Origin: an uncultured Halieaceae bacterium
Lineage (GTDB): Bacteria; Pseudomonadota; Gammaproteobacteria; Pseudomonadales; Halieaceae
Direction of reading: 5' to 3'
DNA length: 64,000 bases
Assembly (NCBI GenBank): GCA_913031575.1
Contig: CAJWEV010000001.1
Coordinates: 60,959 to 124,958 of the forward strand
The notes beneath the pieces are model-generated. The model did no database searches. It saw only the letters and a program-made list of their open reading frames with translations, and had not been told where the DNA came from. The translations under genes were made by a program, and so were the position numbers. Positions within the stretch are counted from its first letter, which is position 1, and every line of letters begins with the position of its first letter. This document shows positions 1 to 9,680 of this stretch, one piece after another.

Positions 1-1
1 C

Positions 2-886
2 GTCACGCCCTGGGGAAGCTGGTTGACATGCGAGGAAGCCCCAACGGGCCCCGGACAACTATATGGCGAGGGTCTGAGTAAAAATCATGGTTGGGTGTTT
101 GAAGTACCTGCGGCGGCCACTGGTCTCGTTGATCCCGTGCCATTGGTTGCAATGGGACGTTTCAACCACGAAGCCGCCTGTGTGGATGCTGCAACAGGCA
201 ATGTCTACCTCACAGAAGATCGCGATGATGGCGTGCTCTACCGATTTATTCCGGCAGTGCCCAGCAAGCTCTCGCGAGGAGGTCGGCTGCAGGCGATGAA
301 AGTGGATGGTATCCCTGACCTGAGGAACTGGTCGAATGTTTCGATGGCTGTGGGTTCGGTTGCCAATGTCAGCTGGATCGATTTGGATGCGGTGGAGGCA
401 CCAAAGGACGATCTGCGGTACCAAGCAGCTGCGAAAGGCGCAAGTTTGGTGGCGCGCGGTGAAGGCATCCATATGGGTGAGGGCGACGCATATGTGTGCT
501 CAACTAGTGGCGGGTCCCGTAAATTCGGTCAAATTTTTCGCATTAAATTAAGTCCGGACGGAGAAACCGATCGCCTGGAGCTCTATTTTGAGAGCGTCTC
601 CAAGCATCAATTCGACTATGGCGACAACGTGGTAGCCGCCCCCAATGGACATCTCATTGTTTGCGAAGATCAGTACACCATGGTGGTCGATAATCATCTG
701 AGAGGGATCGCGCCTGATGGAAACGCCTACCCACTGGCGCGTCTCCGACTGCAAACCGAGCTAGCCGGGGCCTGCTTTTCCCCCGATGGGCATACCTTGT
801 TCGTCAACGTATATGCACCAACAAAGACACTCGCTATTACTGGGCCTTGGGATAGCTTCAATGCCAGGACGATTGTCGTAGCCTGA
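2..886 (+). CDS. PhoX-type (DUF839) phosphatase, C-terminal part
   Basis: The reading frame is open to the left edge, so the gene starts outside the window and only about 294 C-terminal residues are here. The first visible residues, TPWGSWLTCEE, match a conserved block of the PhoX/DUF839 family, which are usually exported, metal-dependent (Ca/Fe) alkaline phosphatases with a beta-propeller fold. Further family-like blocks are NHEAACVDAATGNVYLTED, GEGDAYVCSTSGG and LIVCEDQ, followed by the C-terminal ACFSPDGHTLFVNVY. The TTG at 23 is not a real start because the family match continues upstream of it. The likely role is releasing phosphate from organic phosphoesters in the periplasm. The signal peptide and promoter cannot be seen. 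It converges on the MOSC gene. Confidence 0.82.
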   Translation, partial: VTPWGSWLTCEEAPTGPGQLYGEGLSKNHGWVFEVPAAATGLVDPVPLVAMGRFNHEAACVDAATGNVYLTEDRDDGVLYRFIPAVPSKLSRGGRLQAMKVDGIPDLRNWSNVSMAVGSVANVSWIDLDAVEAPKDDLRYQAAAKGASLVARGEGIHMGEGDAYVCSTSGGSRKFGQIFRIKLSPDGETDRLELYFESVSKHQFDYGDNVVAAPNGHLIVCEDQYTMVVDNHLRGIAPDGNAYPLARLRLQTELAGACFSPDGHTLFVNVYAPTKTLAITGPWDSFNARTIVVA

Positions 887-931
887 GCACACCCGCGTTG
901 CACAGGCCTCACGAAACAACGATGAGCTGAG

Positions 932-1771
932 TTACACAACCGTCACGGACTGCCCTTGAGCGATTGTACCGCTGCGCACGACTTTCGCGTAAACACCCAA
1001 GTTGCCCTCTGCTTCAGTTACTAGATGTCGCATGATGTCAGTATCTCGGGGGAGGGTTTCGGTTGCGTGTGTGGTCATCGAACAACGCGGGCAGGTATCG
1101 ATTATTTTGAGAACAACATCGCCCATATGCAGCTCCTTACCAATCCAAGCTTGCTCTGGGAACCTCTCGGTCGAGCCACTGACATCGAGAATGAAATTGG
1201 CTCTAAATCGCTTTTCATCGAATGCCGAATTTGGTGCCGCTTGTGACATCGTATCCAGCGATTGCTGTGTCATGAGCATAATAGGAAAGGCATCAAAATA
1301 GGTGCCCGGTGGCGACTCGAATTCTAAGACTTCAGTAAAGGCACTAAGATCCGGAATTGGCTCGTCAGGGGTGCGGCCGAAGATGTCCCTTAGCTCCTGC
1401 TCAAAATCCTCTGAGTCGGGCGCGCCTCGCCGATAGTGCTCGAGGTTATCGGGGGGGAGTAGCGGCCAGAGGGTGACGCTGTGATCGAGTTTTTCTGATA
1501 ACCAGTGGTTCATTTCGTCTGAACTCGTTAGGCAGGTCGACCCATCAGGGGCGGTAATTTCCGATGTATTGTCATCGAGCGATCGCGCGCTAAATAGCAT
1601 CAGTTTTGGAAGTTTCTTTGCACCCCGAATACCACCGCGGACTTCATCTCGCGTCGCCCATGTGCGATCACCTTGGATACCGCGTTTGCTCACTATCACT
1701 TCTGAGGGTGTCTCGCCTAACATGGACTTTACGGGGTAGCGGTGTATTTCTGTAACAGTCACTTCCGACAT
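932..1771 (-). CDS. MOSC domain protein (YcbX/mARC-like)
   Basis: 279 residues. The first ~115 residues form a MOSC N-terminal beta-barrel (IHRYPVKSMLGE, GIQGDRTWA) and the rest a MOSC domain. The conserved cysteine region TCPRCSMTT lies near the C terminus. MOSC proteins bind sulfurated molybdenum cofactor, and YcbX/mARC members reduce N-hydroxylated compounds. E. coli YcbX is longer because it carries a C-terminal 2Fe-2S ferredoxin domain, which is absent here, so a separate electron donor would be needed. The ATG at 1771 has an AGGAG ribosome site seven bases upstream. It is probably monocistronic; the copper amine oxidase upstream is 36 bases away on the same strand and could be co-transcribed. 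Substrate unknown. Confidence 0.85.
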   Translation of the reverse strand: MSEVTVTEIHRYPVKSMLGETPSEVIVSKRGIQGDRTWATRDEVRGGIRGAKKLPKLMLFSARSLDDNTSEITAPDGSTCLTSSDEMNHWLSEKLDHSVTLWPLLPPDNLEHYRRGAPDSEDFEQELRDIFGRTPDEPIPDLSAFTEVLEFESPPGTYFDAFPIMLMTQQSLDTMSQAAPNSAFDEKRFRANFILDVSGSTERFPEQAWIGKELHMGDVVLKIIDTCPRCSMTTHATETLPRDTDIMRHLVTEAEGNLGVYAKVVRSGTIAQGQSVTVV

Positions 1772-1807
1772 GATCGAGCTCCTCTTAAGATTGCCATGAC
1801 ACGTTAT

Positions 1808-3829
1808 TTACTCTGGAACGTCCAGTGCTGGGTTTCGGTTAAAGAAGTTACGTGGCTTCAGCGTGATCTCATCCACCTTTGATGGCATCACGGGCCAGTC
1901 CTCGGCCATTGGAACATGGTGGAAGCCGATCATGGGCCACGCCACAAGGTCGGTATTCTCGATGGCCTCATTATCGGCCACATACTGAGGCAGTCCCTTA
2001 CCAGCACCCGATTGATTGACGGTGAATCCCGTCGAGAAAATCTCATCGGGCTTGTATCGGGTGACCCATAAATTATTCCTAAGGAATCCAGCGCGCTGAT
2101 AAATCGGGTCATCGAGCGTCACCAACGGATGTGTATTGGGAAAGATGAGTTGGTACGAGCTTGGGTAGCCCATCGCATTTTTCGCCGTGTTGCTGGCAAA
2201 AGTTAACAGCGCAGGCGTCTCCACCTTCATGACAGTTTGCGCCTGTTGCTCAGTAAGCACTTGCTCCTGCTTAACTGCCCAGATGCCCGGGCGAGGCGCG
2301 CCATCAGGCTGCTCTGTGGCCACTAGCCGCTGACGAACAAAATTGTTATCCACACCATCGACATCCATATCTATTCGGTAGCTAAAGAAGTGGTCATGAT
2401 TGACTCCGATGCGATAGGGAGCGATCAGTGTCCCTGTCTGCGTTTCTGATAGCGCTCTAGGATCATCTAACGACGCAGAGAAAGCGCCCTTAGTGGCGTC
2501 AATGCCCGTCGAAATCAGTCGAATCCGGATGCGTCCATCTTGCTGGAAAATGTAATCCTGAAAGTAATCATAATTGCCGATCACGGCGACCATACGCACA
2601 ACGAGATTCGTGGCTCTGCGAGAATTGTGCTTCACCATACCGGGGACATCGTCATACAAAGACTCGTGGTGGCGCCAACTGGGATAGCCCGGGTCGAACT
2701 CAAAAACACAGATGCGATTCTCGGCGATAAATGCTTTCCCGCTCGCGGTATGCAACACCACATCTTGATAAACAGCGGTTGGTGGGCAATCGTTGCCCTT
2801 CAGTTCGGTTGCCATATTGCCAAATCCGTACTCGCCCATATCGAAGTAGGCGCGGTAGAACCAGTGGGTATCAGGGTCTTGGTAAGGGACAAACATTTCT
2901 GACATGGCGATTTCGTAGGCGACGGGTCTGAATCCATCATCGGAGACAACGCCAATATTGTTGAGAATCGTGCCTTGCCGTGGGTCAAATCGAAGATGGA
3001 ACTGCCAGTCCTGCCAGTTGATTTGGCTTCCCGAGATGGCGAAATTGCGACCCTCAGGCTGCTGCAAGGCGATCGGTTTCAATGCCGGCCGCGTCTCGAG
3101 TGCGCTCTCATGAAACTCGATGACCTCGTAGTCATTGGGTGGTGTGTCAGCGTCAGAAAACGAGTCTGTGATTTCGATGAGTTTCAATTCCTCAACATCA
3201 AACAAGACACTGATACCTTCTACCGGTCGGGCCCAGGCACTGGTCGTAGGAAGAAGCCCCAAGCCACCTTGTCCCCGAATGTTGAAACAGTCGAACCGGA
3301 CAAGTCTGTCATTGACAGGGTTTGCAAGATCAGAGAAGAAGCGTCCGACCGTGCGCGGCAGGCAGAGACCATCCGAGCCGCTAATACTGCGTCGTTCCAG
3401 CGCAGCTACCACTTCAGGCAGTTGGTTGACGGCATCGATTGCGCCTAATAGCTCCTCGCGCGCGAGCATGGGCTGGCCGCTGGTGAGCTCCCTAGAAGTA
3501 GATAGCGATGCGGAGTCAAAATCGTAGCGCGCTGCATAAGAGGCCTTATTCAGCCTGTAGACAACGTCCGCGCCGCGTGCTGCTTTATCACCGACCTGCC
3601 AAACACGCGCCTTGTTTTTGTTAGGCTCTGCGAGACTGATGCGATTGAATAAGACGCCCTCACCAAATGCATCGGTCACCGCGGCAGCTGCTTCGTTAAT
3701 TTCTGTTTCTGTTAAGGAGTGCCATGGTGACTTTGTAGTGGACGTATTATTGCCGGCTTCCTTTGGGCTTTGACCGCAGCTCGCTAAAACCACAAAGCTT
3801 ACGATCGCTACAACTCGATAAATCACCAT
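1808..3829 (-). CDS. copper amine oxidase, lipoprotein
   Basis: 673 residues, normal for this family. The ATG at 3829 has a GGAG site and begins a lipoprotein signal (VVLASC, Cys18), so the longer upstream reading was rejected. The topaquinone motif IGNYDY is present with the precursor tyrosine at residue 420. The catalytic-base region YFDMGEYGFGN lies upstream, and the copper-ligand HxH lies in GVNHDHFFSYRIDMD. The enzyme oxidatively deaminates primary amines to aldehydes, with ammonia and peroxide. Lipid anchoring suggests periplasmic or surface action, feeding on external amines. The self-processing tyrosine, base and His ligands appear intact, so it should be active. Amine specificity cannot be read from the sequence. 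Confidence 0.9.
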   Translation of the reverse strand: MVIYRVVAIVSFVVLASCGQSPKEAGNNTSTTKSPWHSLTETEINEAAAAVTDAFGEGVLFNRISLAEPNKNKARVWQVGDKAARGADVVYRLNKASYAARYDFDSASLSTSRELTSGQPMLAREELLGAIDAVNQLPEVVAALERRSISGSDGLCLPRTVGRFFSDLANPVNDRLVRFDCFNIRGQGGLGLLPTTSAWARPVEGISVLFDVEELKLIEITDSFSDADTPPNDYEVIEFHESALETRPALKPIALQQPEGRNFAISGSQINWQDWQFHLRFDPRQGTILNNIGVVSDDGFRPVAYEIAMSEMFVPYQDPDTHWFYRAYFDMGEYGFGNMATELKGNDCPPTAVYQDVVLHTASGKAFIAENRICVFEFDPGYPSWRHHESLYDDVPGMVKHNSRRATNLVVRMVAVIGNYDYFQDYIFQQDGRIRIRLISTGIDATKGAFSASLDDPRALSETQTGTLIAPYRIGVNHDHFFSYRIDMDVDGVDNNFVRQRLVATEQPDGAPRPGIWAVKQEQVLTEQQAQTVMKVETPALLTFASNTAKNAMGYPSSYQLIFPNTHPLVTLDDPIYQRAGFLRNNLWVTRYKPDEIFSTGFTVNQSGAGKGLPQYVADNEAIENTDLVAWPMIGFHHVPMAEDWPVMPSKVDEITLKPRNFFNRNPALDVPE

Positions 3830-3899
3830 TATGCCGTCTCCATATTTTTTGGTTTTGTGCGCGTCAGTGTACGGTCTTATTTTCTGTCCTCTGACTGCA

Positions 3900-4241
3900 T
3901 TATGCAGACCCAACTTCAGATCTTACTCGGCTTAGATGATCGCCCACGGCTAAATAAGCCCTGCAAGTGATGAGATAGCCAAAACTCAAACTCATAAATG
4001 AAATATAGTCCTTATTTGATATCAGGCTGGTGCCGTCATTGGCCGGTGCTGCAAAACCGAACATCACGAAACTCAACGCTAGCATAATAGAAGCAGCAGG
4101 AATTAATAACGAGAGCAGTGGTTTGTTTTTGCGCTGCGTTTCGTAGATCAAGAAAACAAGTAGGGGTATGTACCTAGAGTGCGCTGCCGAGGAAGTATAG
4201 TGTCGTGCCGATCACAGAATGTCGCCTGTTATGAAACCCAT
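3900..4241 (-). pseudogene. small membrane protein with two compensating frameshifts
   Basis: An open frame ending at 3900 encodes a hydrophobic protein (LLVFLIYETQRKNK, then two membrane-like helices) but lacks a good start in its own frame. An ATG at 4241 in the same frame reads MGFITGDIL and hits TGA at 4212-4214. Between about 4213 and 4178 another frame reads VIGTTLYFLGSAL, which is much more membrane-like than the alternative. One base lost near 4213 and one gained near 4178 would give a continuous ~113-residue membrane protein. I do not recognise the family. It could be a decayed gene, a sequence error or chance; a shorter product starting at TTG 4151 is also possible. Confidence 0.35.
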
Positions 4242-4275
4242 GGTCAGTATGGCAGTGCTTTTTGGCGTTGAGTCT

Positions 4276-4980
4276 TCAGGGTTTTATTGGGGGGCCTTGG
4301 TTTCTTCGAACCCCTAGGGAGACCAGTCGACTAAGTTCCGACAAACTTCTACCGCTTTCTTGGCGGAGATCATTAAAATAACTCTGTGCGGCTTTGAGTG
4401 CGCGCAGACTGTGAATCCCTGAGTCAACTATGCCGCTCTCGCGCAGAAAGTACTCTACGTCGGCAGTCATAAGGAACGTATCGACGCCTACTGCCCTCAA
4501 TGCATAGGGACCCGTATTACCACCCAATCGGCTCCCGTGTTTCTTCAAGTACAGCCAGAGGCCAATAATGTCGTCATCTGGCCAGCCGGCGATAAAACTA
4601 CCAAAGGTCTTATCCTCGCGGCGCTCGGTATCAGCAATCATCACCGCGTTTTGAAGTACCGTTTTGACTTTGCTGAAGTTACGAATGATGCCTGGATCGC
4701 TGGCCTTACGCTCCAGCATATCGTCGGGCATCATCAATAGGCGCTCAATGTCGAATTCCCAGAACACCGCTTCAAACTGCGGCCACTTGTTATTGACGAT
4801 GCGCCAGACGAAGCCTGACTGAAATACCTTGCGTGTGAACTCCGCGAGGTAGCGGTCGGACCCCAGCCCACTGAGGTGCTGTTTGGTGGCAATGTTGGGT
4901 AGTAGGCTTTCTACAACATCACTCCCACCTTTTCGCAGGCATGCGACTTCGTACAGGTTGTCGTAGGATGGTCTGGGCAT
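4276..4980 (-). CDS. DNA-3-methyladenine glycosylase I family protein
   Basis: 234 residues with the Tag/AlkA-like helical layout: an FVWRIVNNKWPQFEAVFWEFD block followed by MMPDDMLERKASDPGIIRN and a long helical C-terminal half. This matches the methyladenine glycosylase (Tag) family, which removes 3-methyladenine from alkylated DNA in base-excision repair. It is longer than E. coli Tag (187 residues) and diverged, and I do not see the Tag zinc-binding Cys/His set clearly, so activity on 3-methyladenine is inferred. The start ATG at 4980 has no clear Shine-Dalgarno site. It follows the EamA gene after 23 bases on the same strand and is probably translated from the same message. Confidence 0.7.
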   Translation of the reverse strand: MPRPSYDNLYEVACLRKGGSDVVESLLPNIATKQHLSGLGSDRYLAEFTRKVFQSGFVWRIVNNKWPQFEAVFWEFDIERLLMMPDDMLERKASDPGIIRNFSKVKTVLQNAVMIADTERREDKTFGSFIAGWPDDDIIGLWLYLKKHGSRLGGNTGPYALRAVGVDTFLMTADVEYFLRESGIVDSGIHSLRALKAAQSYFNDLRQESGRSLSELSRLVSLGVRRNQGPPIKP

Positions 4981-5003
4981 GCGGGAAGTGTAACCCTAAA
5001 AGA

Positions 5004-5894
5004 CTACGCTTTTGCCTTCCGTGTACTGAAGATACAGCCAGCGACGATAAGTGCTGTGCCGAGCAGCGTGCCCGCGCTGACGGGCTCGGCGAAAAACCAC
5101 CAGCCAAGTAATGCGGCCCAGATGAAGGCGGTATATTCCACGGAGACGAGAGCCTGGGCCTCTGCTTTGCTGTAGGCGATAGATAAAAGTATCAGAGAAA
5201 TGACGGCGAGAACCCCGGCCGCCGATGCTGCAGTCCATTGGACTATGTCAGCGGGCAGGGTGACGGCAAATGGGGCGCCAAGCGCCAGAATGCAGGTCAT
5301 GATCACGTTTTGATAGCAGGCGATTTCGGTGGGCCGAGCCACGAGGGCCTGTTTGCGCTGCAAAATTATATTCAGTGCGTACATTACGGCGAAGACGAGT
5401 ACTGCCGTAATACCGAGCAGACTGCTGTCGTCACGCATGTGAAACATGTCTTCGCCGGCGATGACCACAACACCACCAAAACCCAATACAGCGGCGATTT
5501 TTGCACCTCGCGTGATTTCCTCACCGAGCATGGGAGCAGCAAGATATAGAGCTATGATCGGAGCGACAAAGCTCAGACCTACAGCTTGAGCGAGGGGTAG
5601 TTGCGTTAAACTCCAAAACAGGAACAGCATCATGAATGCGGTAAGAACACCGCGAGTAATATGAAGCCTTAGTACTCTTCCTGTCGCCAACTTAGGTCGA
5701 TTGGGTAAATAAAGCGCAGATGCGAAGACGGCGCCCATTGCCGCCCGCCAAAACGTCGCGCTGTAGGCACCCATGGCCAGTGCTTGGGCTTTCATGACCG
5801 CATCGAGCATGCAGAAAAATAGTACTCCCGCACTCGCCAAAAGCACCGGAAAAAGAAGGTTATCGTTGTTCTCAGGGACGCCTACAACTTGCAT
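5004..5894 (-). CDS. EamA/DMT-family membrane transporter
   Basis: 296 residues with ten predicted membrane helices arranged as two EamA repeats (roughly residues 12-140 and 150-290). The conserved GAVFASALYL, LTQLPLAQAVGLSFVAP and SVEYTAFIWAALLGWWFF segments are typical of drug/metabolite transporters of the RhaT/YdcZ/RarD type. Such proteins usually export amino acids, nucleobases or small metabolites in the inner membrane. Substrate cannot be predicted. It lies 42 bases downstream of the alpha/beta hydrolase and upstream of the DNA glycosylase on the same strand, so the three may share a transcript without sharing a pathway. Confidence 0.85.
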   Translation of the reverse strand: MQVVGVPENNDNLLFPVLLASAGVLFFCMLDAVMKAQALAMGAYSATFWRAAMGAVFASALYLPNRPKLATGRVLRLHITRGVLTAFMMLFLFWSLTQLPLAQAVGLSFVAPIIALYLAAPMLGEEITRGAKIAAVLGFGGVVVIAGEDMFHMRDDSSLLGITAVLVFAVMYALNIILQRKQALVARPTEIACYQNVIMTCILALGAPFAVTLPADIVQWTAASAAGVLAVISLILLSIAYSKAEAQALVSVEYTAFIWAALLGWWFFAEPVSAGTLLGTALIVAGCIFSTRKAKA

Positions 5895-5936
5895 GATAAT
5901 GTCGCTCTTGCAAACGGGACATACACGTGCCGCACA

Positions 5937-6917
5937 CTAGCCCCGGGCCGCTTTGTCGGCTGCATGCCACTGCGCAATGAGGGAGCGAAGCACGCTTACG
6001 AAGGCGATAGGTTTATCGAGCATTAAGTGATGACGAGCGCCTGGGATGCTTATAAAAGGAATAGTATCGCCACCCCGCTCACGCACGTAATCGGCCGAGT
6101 CGTCATCAAACAGGGCGCTATTTTGTCCGTAGACGTAGGCTTTTCTGCCAGGTGCAGCGACAACAGCATCCACTTGGTTGAGTATTCGATCTTTAAGGGA
6201 GAAATCACTGTCGAAAACACTGGTATCGAACTTCCAGGTCCACCCACCTTCAACCTGCTTCAGCGAGTGATAGGCCATATAATGGAATAGATAAGGTTCG
6301 CCGCAGGGTTGGTTTGGCGATAGTACAAAACGCGATTTTGCCTCTTCGTAACTTGGGTAGATTCGGTTTGGGCGGCTCGGATCCGATCGCATGGGGCGCC
6401 CGTCTGCAAAACGTGCTTTGAGTCGTTCGGGTCTCAATACCATGAGGTCGCAAATAACGAGCCCGCCGAACAGCTCTTGAAAGTCATTCATGGCCGCGAG
6501 ACCCACATGTCCACCATAGCTGTGTGCAATCACAATTGGCTTAATGGTGTGATCAAATAGACCGGTTTCACGAGCGACGTCGATGACTTCCTGTGCGCGA
6601 ACACCGTCGGGGTACGACGTCCGAACACCTGAGTCACCCATGCCCGATAGGTCGTACGCAACGACGTGGTATTGCTCTGCCAGAAACGGGGCTATGAAGG
6701 CCATACAGCGCGCGTGGGCAAGGAAACCGTGCATCAAAAGTAGGGGTGGGTTGGCAGGGTCACCCCACCGAAAGTAGTGAACATCACACCCGTCCGAGGT
6801 TACCCAGCCCTCTTCGCGAGGCACCTGCAACGCACTGACCAGCCATTGGGGTGCATTGGGTGCATCTGGCGGCAATTCGCCGTTGAGGTCACAGATATCG
6901 GTTACGGGGTTTTTCAT
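5937..6917 (-). CDS. alpha/beta-fold hydrolase
   Basis: 326 residues. The oxyanion motif LLLMHGFLAHA, the nucleophile elbow AHSYGGH (Ser) and a late histidine in GARHHLMLD form a recognisable alpha/beta-hydrolase set, with a cap-like insertion between. The nearest named relatives are esterases, haloalkane dehalogenases and epoxide hydrolases, but a serine nucleophile favours an ester or lactone substrate. No signal peptide is seen, so it is cytoplasmic. It is the first gene of a minus-strand run (hydrolase, EamA transporter, glycosylase). The substrate is unknown. Confidence 0.83.
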   Translation of the reverse strand: MKNPVTDICDLNGELPPDAPNAPQWLVSALQVPREEGWVTSDGCDVHYFRWGDPANPPLLLMHGFLAHARCMAFIAPFLAEQYHVVAYDLSGMGDSGVRTSYPDGVRAQEVIDVARETGLFDHTIKPIVIAHSYGGHVGLAAMNDFQELFGGLVICDLMVLRPERLKARFADGRPMRSDPSRPNRIYPSYEEAKSRFVLSPNQPCGEPYLFHYMAYHSLKQVEGGWTWKFDTSVFDSDFSLKDRILNQVDAVVAAPGRKAYVYGQNSALFDDDSADYVRERGGDTIPFISIPGARHHLMLDKPIAFVSVLRSLIAQWHAADKAARG

Positions 6918-7411
6918 CGTGTTGCGTACGTCCTTGAAGTCTACTCATACGAGCGAAACTGGCTTTTGGTCGTTCATTACTCGCTTATTTTTTGCAGTAA
7001 TCGAATGATGGATAGCTGGGTTGCCAGCCCCTTACGCCGCGCCGGCATACTAAACGCTTGGTAGGCAAAAATCTTAAAAACCCGCTCGTTAGCTGTATGG
7101 TCACTCTGTGAGAATCCATGGCGGATGGATACGCAGGCGAACCGAATCGAACCGATGAGTTGGTGGGCAAACGCTAGACCAACCTAGGAAGATTTGTGTC
7201 CGCGACTAGCCGCCTGAGTGGACCGTTGTTGCCCTTGGTTTTTACCCGCGGCGTATTACTTTCAAGAGATGGTTTGGAGGTGTTGCCTCTCGACCACTCA
7301 TTTTGAACGGATCGCCTCGTTCCGCTAGTTCGGGAGAGCTTTTAACTCATAACCTTGAAGTCTTCGGTTGCTTGCGACTTCAGTTCCTTCCAACCATAGA
7401 TCTTCCCAGTC
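6918..7411. other. intergenic region, no gene seen
   Basis: 494 bases between the alpha/beta hydrolase start and the end of the NUDIX gene. The open frames here are short, lack ribosome sites and have compositions unlike proteins. It should contain the promoter for the hydrolase run. I saw no clear operator, terminator or RNA gene. Confidence 0.5.
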
Positions 7412-8122
7412 TCATCTTCTTATTAATGGTGGGTAGTTATCGTCGACATCGTTGTAAACGTATTCCCATCCTTTTTCTTGCATGATGGCACGGTGCCGCG
7501 CGCCTTGACTGCTACCATCACTCATTTCGTAACCTGCATCTCCTTGGAATAGTACTGCTATTTTCCCCTCTACCTTTGCGACGACCGGGAATACGTAGGG
7601 TGGAGGAATTTCCTTTTCACCAGCGGTCATGTCGGCGGTTGTGGCGTAACGCAGCAGACTGAGCAGCGTAATGTAGGTGGGTGGTAACATGCCAAATTCG
7701 CCCGCTTCGTGGCGTGCTACCGCAGTTTTTATGCAAATCCACGCAAAATCATGAATCTCACTACCGTCGATGGCAACGGCTACGTCTTCAACCAAGGGTG
7801 CTGCGTAAATCCAGGTCTCAAATCGCTTAGGCTCAACAACCGGCGTCGTCCAGTGACTGAGGTGCACCATGTTTTCAGTATCTGGACGCAGGCCACACTC
7901 TTCCTCAGCTTCGCGTGCCGCTGCAATGCGTGCGGCCAATGCGATATCACCGTTAGCCGACTCAATATCGGCCTTTTCAAGTGCTCCGCCCGGAAAGACC
8001 CATAATCCTCCTGCGAACATCAACGCCTTATTGCGCCTGAGCATGAGCGTTTCCATTCCGTTATCTGTGTCGCGTAACAGAACAACAGTGCTTGCAGGTC
8101 TGGCTTTGGGTATGTCGGTCAC
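7412..8122 (-). CDS. NUDIX hydrolase (NUDT7/NUDT19-like)
   Basis: 236 residues from a GTG start at 8122 preceded by AAGGA. The front of the Nudix fold reads MLRRNKALMFAGGLWVFPGG and the helix reads AAAREAEEECGL, giving the REUXEE metal-binding signature. A longer than usual insertion separates the first glycine-glutamate part from REUXEE. That arrangement resembles the NUDT7/NUDT19 and CoA-pyrophosphatase branch, which cleave acyl-CoA or nucleotide diphosphate bonds. The next gene, divergent across ~195 bases, is malonyl-CoA decarboxylase, so a CoA-ester substrate is plausible but inferred. Confidence 0.82.
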   Translation of the reverse strand: MTDIPKARPASTVVLLRDTDNGMETLMLRRNKALMFAGGLWVFPGGALEKADIESANGDIALAARIAAAREAEEECGLRPDTENMVHLSHWTTPVVEPKRFETWIYAAPLVEDVAVAIDGSEIHDFAWICIKTAVARHEAGEFGMLPPTYITLLSLLRYATTADMTAGEKEIPPPYVFPVVAKVEGKIAVLFQGDAGYEMSDGSSQGARHRAIMQEKGWEYVYNDVDDNYPPLIRR

Positions 8123-8317
8123 GGAAATTCCTTGAAGCTTTATTACGTTTTAGCGTAGCACTCGGGGGTCAAAAAAGTTAAGTCAGGCGATCTTATTCCT
8201 GTGCAGGCATTTTCGAGTCGTTTTCAGAGCGATTTTCAGAGAGAGAGGGCCTTTTATTCTTGGTAGCATCGTGAAACGAGAGCTATAGTGGCCTTACTGC
8301 TTTGGGAGCTATTCGCG

Positions 8318-9649
8318 ATGTCGCAGCTAGAAACCAATGTTATTGATCGTGATCCGCATACTGGTTTAACAGGGCTCTCTGGGCTCCTGAGCTCCGTCAT
8401 CGGTGCGGGACGCGATATTCTGGCGCGCCGCCGACAGAGTACGCTTGAGGCACCTTCTAGCGATCTGCTTGCCAAAAGTAAGCAGCTTATCCATCACCGA
8501 GGGGAGGCGTCAGGCTTGGCCCTCGCCTGCGAGATCGTTGCGGACTATCAGGCTCTTGATGACGCCAACCGGCGCCTTTTCTTTGAAGCACTCGCGGACG
8601 ATTTTTCAGCCGACAGTGGCGCGGTTTTAACCGCTGCAGAGAGGTACAAGCTCGATCCTTCAGAGACGAACCTCACCACTCTGTCGCGCGCTGCTGAGGC
8701 GCCACGAATAAAGTTGTTTCGGCGAATGAACATGGCACCAGAAGCGACCCCCGTATTGGTGAAAATGCGCGAGGCAATGATTGAAGCGCTCGGCGATCTA
8801 CCTGAGCTTAAAGCGGCGGAGACCGATCTAAAGCACCAGTTCATCTCTTGGTTTAATCGGGGGTTTCTGGAGTTGAGGGTGATTGACTGGAATACATCGG
8901 CATCAATACTCGAGCGAATCATCCAGTACGAGTCGGTGCATGCGATACAAGGCTGGAATGATCTGCGCGCCAGATTGAGTGGCAATCGAATGTGTTTCGC
9001 GTTTTTCCACCCTGCGATGCCCGATGACCCGCTGGTTTTTGTAGAGGTAGCACTTACCGAGGGGGTTCCCGACGCGATTGGCCCCTTGATTGATCAAACG
9101 AAAGAGGGTGATGTCGGTATCACTCCGGATACGGTCGTTTTCTATTCAATAAGTAACTGCCATCCTGGCTTGGCTGGAGTCTCATTCGGTAACTTTCTGA
9201 TCAAGCAGGTGGTTGAGGAAGTTGGAAAGCGTTATTCCACTATGAAGCGCTACGTAACACTTTCACCCGTTCCCGGTTTTTGCCGGTGGCTGGCAACTCA
9301 AGAACTAGGTATCGATCTCGAGGAGATGCGGTCGATGGCTGAGACAAATACAGCGAATACTGCCGATTCGCGACGAGACGATTTATTGGCAGCCTGTGCG
9401 CAGTACCTCGTTAGGGAGCGCCAAAATAACCTCGCGCTCGATCCCGTGGCGCGCTTTCATCTGGGGAACGGCGCAAGCCTTCACGCCATCCATTGGGCTG
9501 CCGATCTTAGCGATAAAGGTCTGGATCAATCGGCGGGTCTTATGGTCAATTACCTCTATGACCTCCGCAGCATTGAAGAGAATCACGATAGCTATTTTGA
9601 TCAGGGTGAGATTGCGACATCACGCGATGTCGCCCGATTGCTTAACTGA
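8318..9649 (+). CDS. malonyl-CoA decarboxylase
   Basis: 443 residues. ATG 8318 has GGAG nine bases upstream, so the GTG at 8288 is rejected. An all-helical N-terminal half precedes a GNAT-like catalytic half carrying FFHPAMPDDPLVFVEVAL, YSISNCHPGLAGVSFGNFLIK and the LSPVPGF block. The His of SNCHPGLAG and the Ser of LSPVPGF are the expected catalytic residues. The enzyme turns malonyl-CoA into acetyl-CoA and CO2, allowing use of malonate or clearing malonyl-CoA. No malonate transporter or CoA ligase is nearby, so the local context favours control of malonyl-CoA pools. Family length is about 400-460 residues in bacteria. Confidence 0.93.
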   Translation: MSQLETNVIDRDPHTGLTGLSGLLSSVIGAGRDILARRRQSTLEAPSSDLLAKSKQLIHHRGEASGLALACEIVADYQALDDANRRLFFEALADDFSADSGAVLTAAERYKLDPSETNLTTLSRAAEAPRIKLFRRMNMAPEATPVLVKMREAMIEALGDLPELKAAETDLKHQFISWFNRGFLELRVIDWNTSASILERIIQYESVHAIQGWNDLRARLSGNRMCFAFFHPAMPDDPLVFVEVALTEGVPDAIGPLIDQTKEGDVGITPDTVVFYSISNCHPGLAGVSFGNFLIKQVVEEVGKRYSTMKRYVTLSPVPGFCRWLATQELGIDLEEMRSMAETNTANTADSRRDDLLAACAQYLVRERQNNLALDPVARFHLGNGASLHAIHWAADLSDKGLDQSAGLMVNYLYDLRSIEENHDSYFDQGEIATSRDVARLLN

Positions 9650-9680
9650 TCCGAACACAGGAGCATTGGAGTAGCTCGAC

